DNA of 64,000 nt from Dermacentor variabilis (lineage: Eukaryota > Arthropoda > Arachnida > Ixodida > Ixodidae): NCBI RefSeq assembly GCF_050947875.1, contig NC_134568.1, positions 194,189,853 through 194,253,852 on the forward strand. The letters run 5' to 3'. Positions within the stretch are counted from its first letter, which is position 1. Each line of letters opens with the position of its first letter. Below the pieces are notes generated by a model that was not told the DNA's origin, made no database searches, and worked only from the letters and a program-made list of their open reading frames with translations. Shown here in pieces: positions 35,343 to 45,985 of this stretch. A program made the position numbers and the translations under genes.

Positions 35343-35633
35343 ATGCCCAGACATTACAGCGCCCACGGCTGTTATAACAGTATTATCTGTCGTGACACGC
35401 CGTCGCGCACGTTTGCCAGAGACAAGAAGGTGCGTGAACTTTGCATACGTGCCTGTCAGCCACCACACCCAGCATGGAGACTTCTAAAAAATGGCTTCAT
35501 TTGCGCGGACCACTTCGTCAACGATGCTTATGCGACCAGCCCGGCTGTGCTCAAAAGCCTTGGCATGCCGCTCAAAAGGCTCCTGTTGAGGCAATACAAT
35601 TCAAAGAGCGGGTGCTTAGTGATGCATTCGTAA
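35343..35633 (+). pseudogene. THAP-like zinc-finger frame, first Cys lost
   Basis: The start MPRHYSAHGCYNS resembles the THAP signature (C-x2-4-C near the N-terminus, then a C-x2-H pair). The second Cys and the later ICADHF (C..H) are present, as is a late MPLKRL in place of the usual AVPxxF. The first zinc ligand Cys appears to be Tyr at residue 5 and the conserved Trp is displaced. THAP domains are DNA-binding modules found in host regulators and in P-type transposases. The frame ends 96 residues on, without an obvious donor site. Inside an inverted-repeat element it could be a transposase exon or a captured host exon. Degraded in this copy. Confidence 0.5.
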
Positions 35634-36502
35634 CTGTTAGCTGTGTTCGCCAACTTTTGTTGTTCTGGCAACAGACCCTCTCTCTTTCTGTAGGCATGTA
35701 GCCGCAGCGGTGACTGCAGGAGTGCCTGTTGAAAGAAGGGAAATTACCCTTTCATTGGCTGTGCAAGAACAGATATTCTCGGCTTGTGACAGAAATTGTT
35801 TACCCTGCGGATGCATGTGTTTATCACAAAACAAAATAGACATGTTGTGTGCACTCTCGCTGCGTCTAATATTGAACGACGGCATACGAGCGCTCTTTTA
35901 AATGATCAAATATACAAAACACAGCCAGTGAATGAACGCCAGACAACAGCATACATGTGTAGTAATCTAAAGTGCGCATCACATTTATCTACAGTGCCGT
36001 TTCTTGCTTTTCAACCTCAAGCAAAGAATTACGGATTTTCATAGGTCTCTGCATAATCATGCGTCGGGTTTCATGACTTGGTTGTTCGCGCAGCATTTCC
36101 CTATTAAATGTCACAGCCAAAGACTTTCCTTTGTCTATGGCCACAGAATCGATGTAGCTAAGTGATCTGGTCGACGGGTCACTAGCGCAGCCGCCCATCT
36201 CGACGAGTTCAACCAGTAAATGGCTTCTAATGGCGTGACTGTGAAAGTAGCCGTAAACACAGGGCTATGAAACGGCTGGAAAATTCTACATTGCCGTGCC
36301 TCGTCGCGTAAAAACGAAGTGTGCAGCGATCGAAAGCCGACAGCGTAGGTAAGCACAAACGACGAGCTACGCTACCTACGATTCAGCCGTAATAGCTCCC
36401 TTTCTGCCTCAACGTGGCTCACGAAACTAGGCATTTCGCATCCTACGTAACAGAATTTTACGAACTGCTGCTGCTGCACTTCAAGTTTACTAGAGAAAGA
36501 AA

Positions 36503-36679
36503 TTACCATTTTGCTGGCCCGGACTGCCTGACCGGCACGTTCAAGGCCGCCTGCTCTTCTTCGCCACTTGACGCGGAAGGCTCGTAACCGTAAGCGGTTA
36601 TATTTCTAGCTAAGTTAGAACGGTCCTCGTCTGCAGACGTGTACTCATCGCTGGTAGAGGCACCAGAACCCGAATCCAT
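36503..36679 (-). CDS. Acidic Ser/Glu-rich exon candidate of unknown function
   Basis: From ATG at 36,679 the minus strand reads MDSGSGASTSDEYTSADE, then ITAYGYEPSASSGEEEQ, an acidic low-complexity segment with a YEP motif. A splice donor AAAATG|GTAATT lies at the end (about 36,506). The upstream CG-rich frame extension looks like leader sequence. Similar acidic N-termini occur in multicopy tick proteins, but I cannot name the family. It lies in the 2.0-kb inverted-repeat element and faces the THAP-like frame. No second exon was identified. Confidence 0.3.
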   Translation of the reverse strand: MDSGSGASTSDEYTSADEDRSNLARNITAYGYEPSASSGEEEQAALNVPVRQSGPAKW

Positions 36680-36991
36680 GCTCGCGATTGCGGCGGCGGC
36701 GCGCCTCGAATGACCGTGGCCCGCCGGCTGGCTATCCGACGGGGGTGTCGTGACGTCACGCCTTCCAACTCGCTTGGGCCGGGCGGCGTTGCGCGCGCTC
36801 ACAAAAACGCCATAAATAAAGCCATCCGCTGAAAAATGAGCGAAGTGACTACTTGTTTTCGGTGTACTCGCACACTGAGGACTCATTTTCTGTATTATCG
36901 TAAAATGTTCAGATTTTGTGTCCGTATCCCTTTAAGGCGTGTGCTATACATGGACTACTATCACAGCTGCATCCTCTGGATAGAGGATGCG

Positions 36992-39900
36992 CTACGAAAC
37001 TATTCGGCTATTAACATGCAAGACCACCTCGTTCAAGAAACCTAGGACAGCTTTGGCAGAAAAAAGGGATTCTTTACCTAGAAACCTACCGGTATGGAAA
37101 GGGAAACAATAACGGTATACTAGAAGATGTTTCCTTCTTTCTCTTTCGGCTTCCCGACACTCCACGAGAACGTGGAGGACAGTGAGCCTCTCACCACATC
37201 TACGACAGGTTGGAGGTTGATTGCCGGTCAAAAGAACATTAGGAGTACCGTATGTGTGTCCTATTATGAGTCGACAGAATAGGACATAAGTTATTCGTGT
37301 TTTTGTAACGGAGGGCCAGAAACCTAACTTTGGCTTAATTAAGTGGAGCTCATTGTTTGTTTCAATTTCCCACAACCATTGCCCATGGCTGTGTAGCTTC
37401 GGTCGCAAAAGAAGGCTTGAGATCTGCGGTGGGAATAGATTTGGTAGGATTATTAGCTTGCGATGTAATTGATGTGGCCATTTGGTCTGCTAGCATACTA
37501 CCCTCGATCCATCTATGGCCAGGAACCAAGCGTATTGTCACATGTCTACGAGATGAATAAATATTGCACAATTACGAGTAAAGCTCAATGAAAACAGAAT
37601 TTTTGTGTTTTCTTACGGATATTAGTTAGTTTACACCACTTAACGAATCTGTGAAGATTATTTTGCTATATAATAGATAGATAATTTTACTATCAGAGGA
37701 TCCGGAATACGGGAGGGGTTGGGTTGGAAAACTCTTTCTTCACGCAAGAAAATCCTAACATTGAAATTCCTTTATAATATATATAAAAGTAAAGCTGGTA
37801 TCGACAAAACACCCTTCATGAAGGAGCCGCATTACGTTTTATCTAGGAGAGACCACGCTAACAAAATTAGAGCATATCAGTGCCGTACCAATGTTTTTAA
37901 GTATTCATTTTTTCCTAACACGATTAACGATTGGAATGAGCTCCCTAATGAAGTGATGGCAGCGTCTAGTTTTGAAAATGCTATTGAGAGCCATATTCTT
38001 TGATTGTCCTGTTATTCATCTCTGCACATACGCAACTTTTTTTGTTAGTTACTTTGTTACTTACTTTGTTTGGTACTTTGTTAGTTTGTCTTCCGCTTTC
38101 GCGAATTTCAGTGCTTAAAGAATGTTGTATTTACTGATGCATTCTTTTGATGTTGCTGAATATGTTTCCATTGTGACCACCTGTATTTTAACCCCCCTAC
38201 GATAATGTCGTACAGGCGATGTAGGTATACCGATCAAATTAAATTAAATTAAATTGTTTAGTCTAGTCTCAATTTCTTTATGTGTTTAACCGCAGACAGT
38301 ACCGCATAGTCTTCTGCAGTAAAGGTACTTGTATAGGGGTTAAATACACCTGATTCAGAGAAAGAGGGACCAACAGCCGCGTAAGACACACCAGCATGCG
38401 ACTTTGATGCATCGGTGTAGAATTCAGAACAAGAGTACTTGGATTTAAGTTCTCGGAAATGCATAGCGATTTCAAGCTCAGGAGCGTGCTTTGTGATCTC
38501 TACAAAGGATACGTCATATTCTATCACCTGCCACTCCCAGGGTGGTTATAGCTTAGCTGGAGGGATTAGGCGATGTTCCAGAATTGGGACATCCATTTCT
38601 TCGCTAAGTACTCTCACACGCCGTGAGAAAGGTAGTGTCATTGAAGGTCTATTACGAAAAATCGTAGCACGCGTCAAGTCGTTAATGTTTGTGAAACATG
38701 GATGTTTTTTATTAGAGTGCATTTTTAGAAAATGTTCTCTGAAAATGGAGTGACCACTCATCTGACTCTAAGTATACACTTTCGACGGGGCTTGTCTAAA
38801 TGCGCCAGTGGTCAGGCGGATACCCAGATCGTGGACAGGGTCTCATCTTTAGCGCGCTCGGGGCGGCAGAGTGATATACCATGGCGCCATAGTCCAATCG
38901 GGATCGAATTAGGTTCCTGTAAACATTCAATAAATACTTCCTGTCGCTACCCCATGTTGCGTGAGATAGGATTTTAAGTAAGTTCATTGTTTTTAGACAT
39001 TCTGCTTTAAGACATTTTATGCGTGGAATGAAAGTAACCCTGGAGCCAAGTATAACACCTAGGACTTTGTGCTCTTTGTTTACAGGTATTTGTTGTCCGC
39101 ACAGCTCTACAAAAGGATCTGGAACTAGACCTCTCTTTCTTGTAAAGAGAACTCAAGAACTTTTGTGGGGGTTGACCTTAAATTCATTTTTGTCCTCCCA
39201 CTTGTACATCTCGTTCAGGCCCTGCTGTAGCTGTCTCTCACACACTGTAAGGTTGCAGGATTTGAAACGAATTTGTGTGTCGTCTACGTAGACAGAATGA
39301 GAAATAGCTGGTGGTAATAATGTACGAAGCGTGTTCATCTTAACGACAAAGAGCGTGCAACTGAATACACCACCCTGGGGTATCCCAGTTTCCTGTATGA
39401 ATGTACACGACAGTGCATTACCTATCTTCACCCGAAATGTACGGTTCTGTTGGTAACTTTCTATAATCTTTAAAATATTGCCGCGCATGCCTAACGCCGA
39501 CAGGTCGCCCAGGATTCCGTACCACCAGGTTGTATTGTACGCCTTTTCCATGTCAAGAAACACGGATAAAAACGATTGTTTATGTACAAAAGCTTCGCGA
39601 ATATTTGCTTCGATGCGCACGAGATGATCTGTTGTAGATCTTTCCCTAAAGCCACATTGAAATGGGTCAAGCATTTAGCTGGACTCTAAGAAATGTACGA
39701 GACGGCGATTGATCATTTTCTCAAAAAGCTTTCAAAGGCAGCTCGTAAGCGCTATAGGACGGTAGCTGGTCAGTAATTAACTATCTTTACCGTGCTTCAA
39801 AATTGGGATCACAATAGCTTCTTTCCATTTAGGTGGGAGATACCCAGCAGCCTAGAGGGTATTGAAAAGTGCGAGTAGCGTGTCGGAGTGCAGGTGCTTA

Positions 39901-41262
39901 AGGATATCGTACATGATTCTATCGGGGCCCAGTGAAGAGCTCTGACATGCTGATAAGGAAGCTTTAAGTGGGGCAATGACAAAAGGACGGTTATAAGGAT
40001 CGTTTGGGATACATTTCCGATTCAGTAGCTTAAGTTCTTCTCTTGCTTTGTATTTCAGAAGTTCTCCGAATAGTGAGTGGAGCTAGGCGGATTGTCGAAG
40101 TGTTCACTGAGAGTGTCGGCTTGGTCTTCCAACTTGTTTCCTTCTTTATCCACCAGGGTCAACGGATGTATTTGTTGTCCCTTAAGTCTCCTTAGCCCGT
40201 CCCATACTTTAGCCTCTTGAGTATATGAATTCATAGCTGAAAGAAACCTTTGCCAGCAGCTTGCCCTCTTTGCCTGTCGTCGCATTCTTCTTCCCTGGGA
40301 TTTAACCTCTTTAAACTGCCTTAGATTTTCGGCTGTAGGGCATCCACGTAGTTTGCCTTTTTTTTGTCTCTTCCGTGCTTCTCTACAATCGTCATTCAAC
40401 CAGGCAACCCCTCTTTTGAATGGGCTGCCACTTGCTTGAGGGAGGAACTTTTCTGCTGCGTCAATGATAAAAGCGGTAAAATATGATACGCATGATCTAT
40501 ACTAAAATTACTTATAAAATCTGGTGATATGTAGGTGGATTCCTTAAAACATTTTTAGTTAGCCTCGACTAGTTTCCAGCGAGGTAGATGCGGAGGGGAG
40601 TCATGCTGTGTTACTAGGTTTAGAGTTACTGGAAAGTGATCACTTCCGAATGGATTTTTAATTGCACACCATTCTAAATCAGGGAACATAGAAGCAGATC
40701 CGATCGACAGGTCTATAGACGAGTATGAGTTATGATGTGGATTATAATACGTTGCTTTTTTCTTATTGAAGAGGCACGCACCGGAGGTTTATAGGAAATT
40801 TTCAATGAGTCGGCCTCTGGCGTCGCATCGTGAGTCTCCCCACATCGTGCCATGAGTGTTAAAATCTCCCAGGAGTATGTAAGGCTCAGGAAGCTGATCA
40901 ATGAGGTTATAGAAGTAAGTTTTTTCGAGATGATAGTTCGGGGGTAAATAAATGGAACATACAGTGACCAATTTATTAAAAAGAATAGCCTGAACTGACA
41001 CTGCCTCAAGGGGCGTCTGAAGGGTGACGTGTCGGCAAGCTACAGATTTATCGGCGACAATGGCTACATTGCCGGAGGCCTTAGCCTCGTGCCGGTCTTT
41101 TCGGAAGATGCTGTAATTACGAAGAAAATTTGCGTTCGTAGGTTTCAGATGTGTCTCCAGAACACACAGCAACCTTGAACTGTGTTTGTGTAGTAGTTCT
41201 ATAATGTCTTCGAGGTTATGAATGAGTCGTCTAACGTTTCATTGTATTATTTGTGTCTCCAT
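36992..41262 (-). pseudogene. I-type LINE ORF2: endonuclease, RT, RNase H, zinc region
   Basis: Starts METQIIQ at 41,262, immediately followed by an in-frame TGA. Endonuclease: CVLETHLKP, FRKDRHEA, ILLGDFNTHGTMWGD (about 41.17-40.79 kb). RT: FLDMEKAYNTTWWYG, GIPQGGVFSCTLF, HSVYVDDTQI and NEFKVNPHKSS (39.67-39.15 kb). RNase H: FYTDASKSHAGVSYAAVG, then FTAEDYAVLSAVKHIK (38.53-38.26), continuing after the CR1 insertion with IIFTDSLSG and VPGHRWIEGSMLADQMA (37.68-37.36). C-terminus: CRLIIGHTYGTP and CRRCGERLTVLHVLVEC (to 36,992). The domains identify an I-group LINE that nicks DNA, copies its RNA and carries its own RNase H. Several stops and frameshifts and one large insertion inactivate it. Confidence 0.88.
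37690..38250 (+). mobile_element. 5'-truncated CR1/L2-like LINE tail
   Basis: A plus-strand frame to 38,003 encodes the ORF2 C-terminus: LGWKTLSSRKKILTLKFLYN, SRRDHANKIRAYQCRT and YSFFPNTINDWNELPNEV. A 3' UTR of about 240 bp ends in repeated AATTA units (38,236-38,255). It interrupts the RNase H coding of the minus-strand I-type LINE, whose reading resumes at about 37,680. The target duplication was not identified. The open frame is uninterrupted, so this is younger than its host LINE. Confidence 0.85.
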
Positions 41263-41615
41263 GATGATAAATGTGTTATGTGCTTTGTGTTTTAAGAGAC
41301 GGAGATTAGCTCACGGGCCCTTTCCAGGGGCCGTGACGCGAGTTTTTTTTTTCTTTTTTGGAGCGATCGAGAGAGACTCGCCGCTCCTAAGGCGCTGGTG
41401 GCGCCGTCTGGCTTATTGTTGTGTCCATTGCCTCTTGCGAGGCGCTGGACACGCGCTCTTACGAGCGCTCTGTTTCACGTGAGGGCCTTGTCTCGGTAGA
41501 CGAAACCTTTGAGACCACCGGCCCGGATGTCGATGGTCCCTTCTGTTGGGGCGGCGGAGCAGCGCTAGCTGCAAGAGGGGGCGGATGGCGTCACTGCCGC
41601 CTCACTGCGTGTGGG

Positions 41616-42442
41616 TCAGACAGCTGCCGGCGGCTGTTTTGGCGCTGCCCCCTGACACGCCACATCGGCAAAGCTGTTCCTGGGCAGGTATGAAACCCGC
41701 CTGCGTGCCTCCTTGAGTGATACATTGTGTTTTACTTTCAGTGTTACTATTTCTTTTTCTTTCTTCCACAATGGACAGGACCGCGAGTACGCGGGGTGCT
41801 CCCCATCACAGTTCACACAGTGGAGAGAGTTTTGACATGATTCAGAGAGTTGTTCGTTAGCACGGCATTTCGCACAAGTCTGACGGCCTCGGCAGTTCTG
41901 TGAACTGTGGCCGAATCGCTGGCACTTAAAGCATCGTAAAGGATTTGGGATGTACGGTCGGTCTCGGATTTTCACATACCCTGTCTCGATAGTGTCGGGC
42001 GGGTTGTTTGAGCCAAATGTAAGTATTAGGTGCTTGGTATCAATTTCTTTTCGACACGCCTCATTTTGATTCTTTTGACATCGATCACGTTCTGATCATT
42101 CCAACCCTCTAGACGTTCCGTTTCAGACAATTCTAACAGATCAGCGTCGGAGACAACGCCGCGGGAAGTATTCATGGTGCAGTGTGGGGTAACTGTTACT
42201 GGAACACCCCTAAAACATATAATTTTGGGCACTTTTTCATGTTGTTTCTGATCCCGGAGCTCTAGAAGAAGATCACCACTTGCCATTTTCGATGCTTTGT
42301 AACCGGGACCGAAAACTTCCGTCAGAGATTTCGAGACGACGAAGGGTGGGATTATTCTCACCGTCTTTTCAGGTTTGTCAGAGTGGATTACGCGAAAGTG
42401 GGGAAAGGTCTGTGTACGACTACCAGAAAAACTTAAAGACAT
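41616..42442 (-). pseudogene. I-type LINE ORF1 (Gag-like, three zinc knuckles)
   Basis: ATG at 42,442. The N-terminal part includes FPHFRVIHSDKPEKTVRII and GVPVTVTPHCTMNTSRGVVS. After a one-base frameshift at about 42,045 it continues to CFKCQRFGHSSQNC, then CAKC...C and CVNCDGEHPAYSRSC, three CCHC-type knuckles, followed by LKVKHNVSLKEARRR. This is the RNA-binding Gag-like protein of I/Jockey-group LINEs, which packages LINE RNA. The single frameshift is the only break I see, so this ORF is less decayed than ORF2. The start was chosen because the conserved part begins directly after it; the longer upstream frame lies in the GA-rich leader. Confidence 0.85.
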
Positions 42443-43067
42443 CTTCAGTGCGCTTTCGTTTCTGAGGGTGATAAGGAAGAGGGGGGGGGGGAGTAAGTTT
42501 CCATGAAAACACATAAAAATTCGGCTACAGCGCCGACCGCCCACGACGAAGCCCAACAAGGGGACGCGGCAGAGCTTCCATACAAGTCTGCACGACGCCA
42601 GTCGTTAGCCATCCCTATAATCAAATATGGTGTACCCAAGGTAGGGTAGCCACACAGGAGTAACCCTTGCCGCCAAAAAGAAAGGAAGTAAATGAAAAAG
42701 AGAAGAAGACAGGAAAGGCCAAAAAGTGAGAGAGAGAGAGAGAGAGACGAAGACTTGAGGAGAGAGAGAGACAGGAAAAGGCGACTGCCGATTTCCTCCA
42801 GGTGTGTAAGTCTCGAGGTGTTGTCTATGTGAAGCAGAGGGCGAAGAGGTGTGTTGACCCCGGCGGGAGGCCTTAATTGTCCAAACACCCAGCATCGGCT
42901 CAACCCCCAGGATACCCCTTCTCCCATACACGGCTAAACCGCGCACGGCTACACGCGGAAGGGTCAAACCCTCGCCTGCTTGGGTACGTGGTGTCGCAAC
43001 ACACCAAACGCCTGCTGGCGCAGACGTCTGCGGGGGAGACAAGGCAGCGTCGAACGTACATCGTCTT

Positions 43068-43637
43068 GTGGCCGTGGTTCAGAATCTCGGGCACACATTG
43101 CGCACAGAAGAGCCGATAACCGAGATGTTCATGAACTATGGTGTGAACCGAACCGCGACTCATGTTCACACGCTCTGCCAGTTCATCGATGCTTATCCTC
43201 CGTTCTTGTCTAATCAGCTCATCAACCCTTGCGATTGCGTTGGGGGTGATTGCACGGTGGCTTTAACCCGGTCTTGGATCATCTTTGCAACTTTCAAGTC
43301 CTTTGAACCGTTTGCTCTAGCGCTTCACAGTGGCCGACGAAATGCACTGCTTAACGTACACGGCAGCGATACGAACGACTGATTTCTTTTTGGGAAACAC
43401 CTTCAACTGTCGAAAACCTCAAGACACCACGCCGTTCAACTTTTGGAGCGTCCATTATGTCACGTAACCATGTTCTACCCAGTGTATGAGAGCATTCAAG
43501 AACCTTTATCCTCCCACCTGCGCGTCGCTTTTGTAAATGAGAGATGCCTGTGTGCTAGGCGCATGCTTCCCACATAATGAACAGAACCATTATTGCGCGG
43601 GGTGGGTTGGCTCACTTTCATGTGACTCGCCCTCGCA
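43068..43637 (-). pseudogene. Mariner transposase, N-terminal half (split element)
   Basis: The inverted repeat (minus strand tgcgagggcgagtcacatga from 43,637) resembles the one at 33,933. An ATG at 43,455 starts MDAPKVERRGVLRF, followed after breaks by SRGSVHTIVHEHLGYRLFCA and VPEILNHGHKT near 43,068. These are the two helix-turn-helix parts of a mariner transposase, which bind the inverted repeats. Coding stops at HKT and resumes at 34.64 kb with SYDRVSQFHNEGDDFL, where a mariner would continue. The 5' UTR of the I-type LINE begins at the break. Several frameshifts are present. Confidence 0.85.
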
Positions 43638-43639
43638 CA

Positions 43640-44048
43640 TTAGAAATGCGAAGACACAATGCAATGTACAAATGCGAAGATACAGCTTGATAAAGGGCAA
43701 AAATTTGTTACTGGAAACAAAGTTCACTGCACGTATACACAAAATCTCGCAACAAGATATACAAATATACGTATAAGTCTCCAATAAAGCTACATATTTA
43801 AGAAAAAGTCACTGTATGTAATGCATCAAACCAGGCAAATAAACATGTTGCGCAATCACAGATTCACAGATCAGAGAATCCTGAGCCCCCCCCCCCACCT
43901 CCCCCCCCCCCATACATTGCGCGTGACGGAAGGCGGCGCACTTCGTCTCCGCTTGTCTCCCTTGCGCACACAACACAGAGCCACCATAGTCGGCTCACCC
44001 ACGCCACCTCCAACCCCCCCCCCCCCCCCGTCGCTTACGCTTTCACTC
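43640..44048. other. Non-coding sequence with poly(C) runs
   Basis: No domain in any frame. Two homopolymer C runs (about 43,886-43,911 and 44,014-44,030) flank a short GC-rich stretch. Probably part of the repeat whose recognisable end follows. Confidence 0.5.
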
Positions 44049-44176
44049 GAACATGACGCATGCCGCGGGCGGTCACGACATTATCGCCCTTGCACTTTAT
44101 GTAAAACATGAGGGCGAAGGCGACGCCAGGAATGCGCCTGGATTGTCCTTATCATTGCTGTTGCAATAAAATAATA
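44049..44176 (-). repeat. Short dispersed repeat, inverted relative to 32.7 kb
   Basis: Its reverse complement matches 32,655-32,755 (gacaatccaggcgcattcct, then gtgcaagggcgata). It ends in ttgcaataaaataata, a T/A-rich tail. Confidence 0.65.
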
Positions 44177-44820
44177 AGCGTATCCAGCAACTGAAGCTTC
44201 CCGTGGCCCTTTACTTTCCGCTAAAGCAGTAACGAAATCGAACTTTCACCATGCGGCAATTCGCTGCGCCGCAACAATGTCTTTGTCCTTTTTATTTCTT
44301 TTGTGGGGCCGGAGCACCAAAATGAAAAACAAGAAAAACACACACACACAAAGCAAAGCATGTTGGCCACAATCGAATGACTATTTTGGACACTTAATGT
44401 GGCTACCGAAGTAATATCGAAGAAAACGTGAGACGCTCGGCCCAGAAAGAACCATACGCATATTGCTCCGTATCCTACACCGGCGAGAGAAGACTTTCTG
44501 GAGAGGTTGCGCTCAAGCGAACACGTTGCAATCCGTCGAGTCCCCAAAGTGATGGCGGCTAGCGACCATTGTTCTTTTTTTTTTACTCGTCTTAGCCAGA
44601 AAGCGTTCAAAACTCTGCCAGGCAAAAATCCACTCGGCCAGACAAAAATGAACGTGCACCGATGTGCGCCGCGCGGTTGTCGGGGCAACACGAGAAAAAC
44701 ACATGCGCTCTGGCTGGTTCTGGCAGCACGAGGGTAGTGAGAACAAGGAAATGGAAGAGGCTCAATGTGTCCTCGCGAATAAAAGTTAAAGTAGAAAAAT
44801 AAATGAGAACGTACTTACCT
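44177..44820. other. No gene recognised
   Basis: Short frames on both strands without domains. An (AC)n patch lies near 44,340. A downstream position for the candidate minus-strand exon is possible but no further exon was found. Confidence 0.4.
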
Positions 44821-44960
44821 TTACTGGCTTAAGTGTATTGACATGGACGCTTTGGGGCAGGTGAAAAAAATGTTGATATTCTTTTCTGTGACATGACGGC
44901 ACAAATGAACTACCACAACGCTTTGTCTCATCGGACCTCGCTGCGTGATTTGCCAACTTG
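44821..44960 (-). CDS. Candidate host exon with consensus donor
   Basis: On the minus strand an open stretch reads DKLANHAARSDETKRCGSSF, VPSCHRKEYQHFFHLPQSVH and ends TLKPVK at a near-perfect donor AAG|GTAAGT (about 44,815-44,822). A possible acceptor (ctagcag) lies near 44,962. The spacing of CGSSFVPSC and FFHLP loosely recalls the start of a THAP domain, but this is weak. No partner exon was found, so it may be an isolated relic or chance. Confidence 0.22.
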
Positions 44961-45161
44961 TCTGCTAGTGTGTTGATTTGGCTTTTCTCGTTGTGTGGTC
45001 CCATGTACGATTTAAGAAAAATCAATGCAGCTTTGGCGTCAAAAGTTTATATGAACATTAAGCCCGCAAAGTTCCGAAATTGAAAATGTAAAGCATGACT
45101 TTGGAAATGTCAATGCACCTTTCGCATCAAAAGTTCATGGGAACTTCATACCCATAAAGTT

Positions 45162-45164
<3 letters not shown>

Positions 45165-45247
<83 letters not shown>

Positions 45248-45403
45248 TACCCAGTTCGTTCACTAGCTGCGCCCTAACTGATGTTGCCGCGTTGGTCGCT
45301 GCTTCTCTAGGGCCCGAATAAACCCCCTTTACAATTGGTGGAGGTGCTGGGTATGAGCCACGCGATGGCAACGGGGCTTTTTAGTCTGCCGATCTTCTTC
45401 GTC

Positions 45404-45475
<72 letters not shown>

Positions 45476-45650
45476 GGTAAAGAAGTCCGACACGGTTGTG
45501 GACGACACGAAGGCCGCGGACACGGACACGGAAGACGCAACAGCGTAGGCTTAGCCAGTCAAAACCAGGAACAGCGTCTAGCCCGAGCCCCACTTCAGTA
45601 GCGCTGGCGATCCTGCTGCGGAGCTCGGCACGGCGCACTTCTTCTTCCTT

Positions 45651-45740
<90 letters not shown>

Positions 45741-45764
45741 TATATATATATATATATATATATA
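45165..45764. repeat. Three (AT)n arrays
   Basis: Pure or nearly pure AT dinucleotides at 45,165-45,245, 45,407-45,472 and 45,653-45,764, separated by 160-180 bp of complex sequence. Frames of repeated Tyr-Ile across them are artefacts. Confidence 0.95.
45246..45406 (+). mobile_element. LTR-retrotransposon fragment: LTR end, tRNA-Ala-like PBS, leader
   Basis: AATAAA at 45,317-45,322 is followed by an LTR-like CA end at 45,332-45,333 and TGGTGGAGGTGCTGGG at 45,336-45,351. The latter is complementary to a tRNA 3' end of the tRNA-Ala type (...GCACCTCCACCA). This is an R-U5 end plus primer-binding site plus the start of a leader, cut off on both sides by (AT)n arrays. The 45,473-45,652 segment may be more of the same element, but I see no coding in it. 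Confidence 0.55.
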
Positions 45765-45929
45765 CATGCGTTGAAGTGACGGCGTTGTTTGAATATATAC
45801 AAGACCTTATAGTTGGATACATTTCAATTTCACAGTGTGAGTCCCAGCTGTCGGTGGTGTTCTATTCCTTCGTGTAATTGTCGCATACTTGGCTATCACT
45901 AATACTGCTTCGCCTTTCCGTCGAAACTG

Positions 45930-45933
45930 CAGC

Positions 45934-45984
<51 letters not shown>

Positions 45985-45985
45985 A
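45930..45985. repeat. (TC)n microsatellite
   Basis: About 26 TC units with one interruption. Confidence 0.95.

Larger units (their letters stand above)
34931..36937. mobile_element. 2.0-kb inverted-repeat element with THAP-like frame
   Basis: The ends carry a perfect 24-bp inverted repeat: ccttaaagggatacggacac at 34,931, and its complement ending 36,937. TTAA lies just inside both ends (34,933-34,936 and 36,932-36,935), so either TTAA is the target duplication, giving an AGGGATACGG terminus, or it belongs to the repeat. It lies within the 3' UTR of the I-type LINE. Inside are a THAP-like frame on the plus strand (35.3 kb) and an acidic frame on the minus strand (36.7 kb) with a good splice donor, both pointing inward. 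No DDE transposase was recognised. It may be a non-autonomous element with captured exons or a little-known autonomous family. Confidence 0.75.
34640..43067 (-). mobile_element. I-type LINE, near full length, itself interrupted
   Basis: Minus-strand order: 5' UTR (43.07-42.44 kb, with a GA-rich tract), Gag-like ORF1 (42.44-41.62), ORF2 with APE endonuclease (41.26-40.71), RT (40.4-39.0), RNase H (38.53-37.36, split) and C-terminal zinc region (to 36.99), then 3' UTR to 34,640. Removing a 2.0-kb inverted-repeat element (34,931-36,937) and a CR1 tail (about 37,690-38,250) leaves about 5.9 kb, normal for I-group LINEs. The 3' end (minus strand gccatacttggcccttgcac) matches a 40-bp stub at 63.2 kb. 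It sits inside a mariner. Its own target duplication is not clear. Confidence 0.85.

Noticed and set aside
42605..43042. Minus-strand 145-codon frame rich in Ser and Leu
   Set aside because: It lies in the GA-rich 5' UTR of the I-type LINE and shows no conserved domain.
45329..45802. Several frames of repeated Tyr-Ile on both strands
   Set aside because: Pure (AT)n arrays give open frames in every phase.
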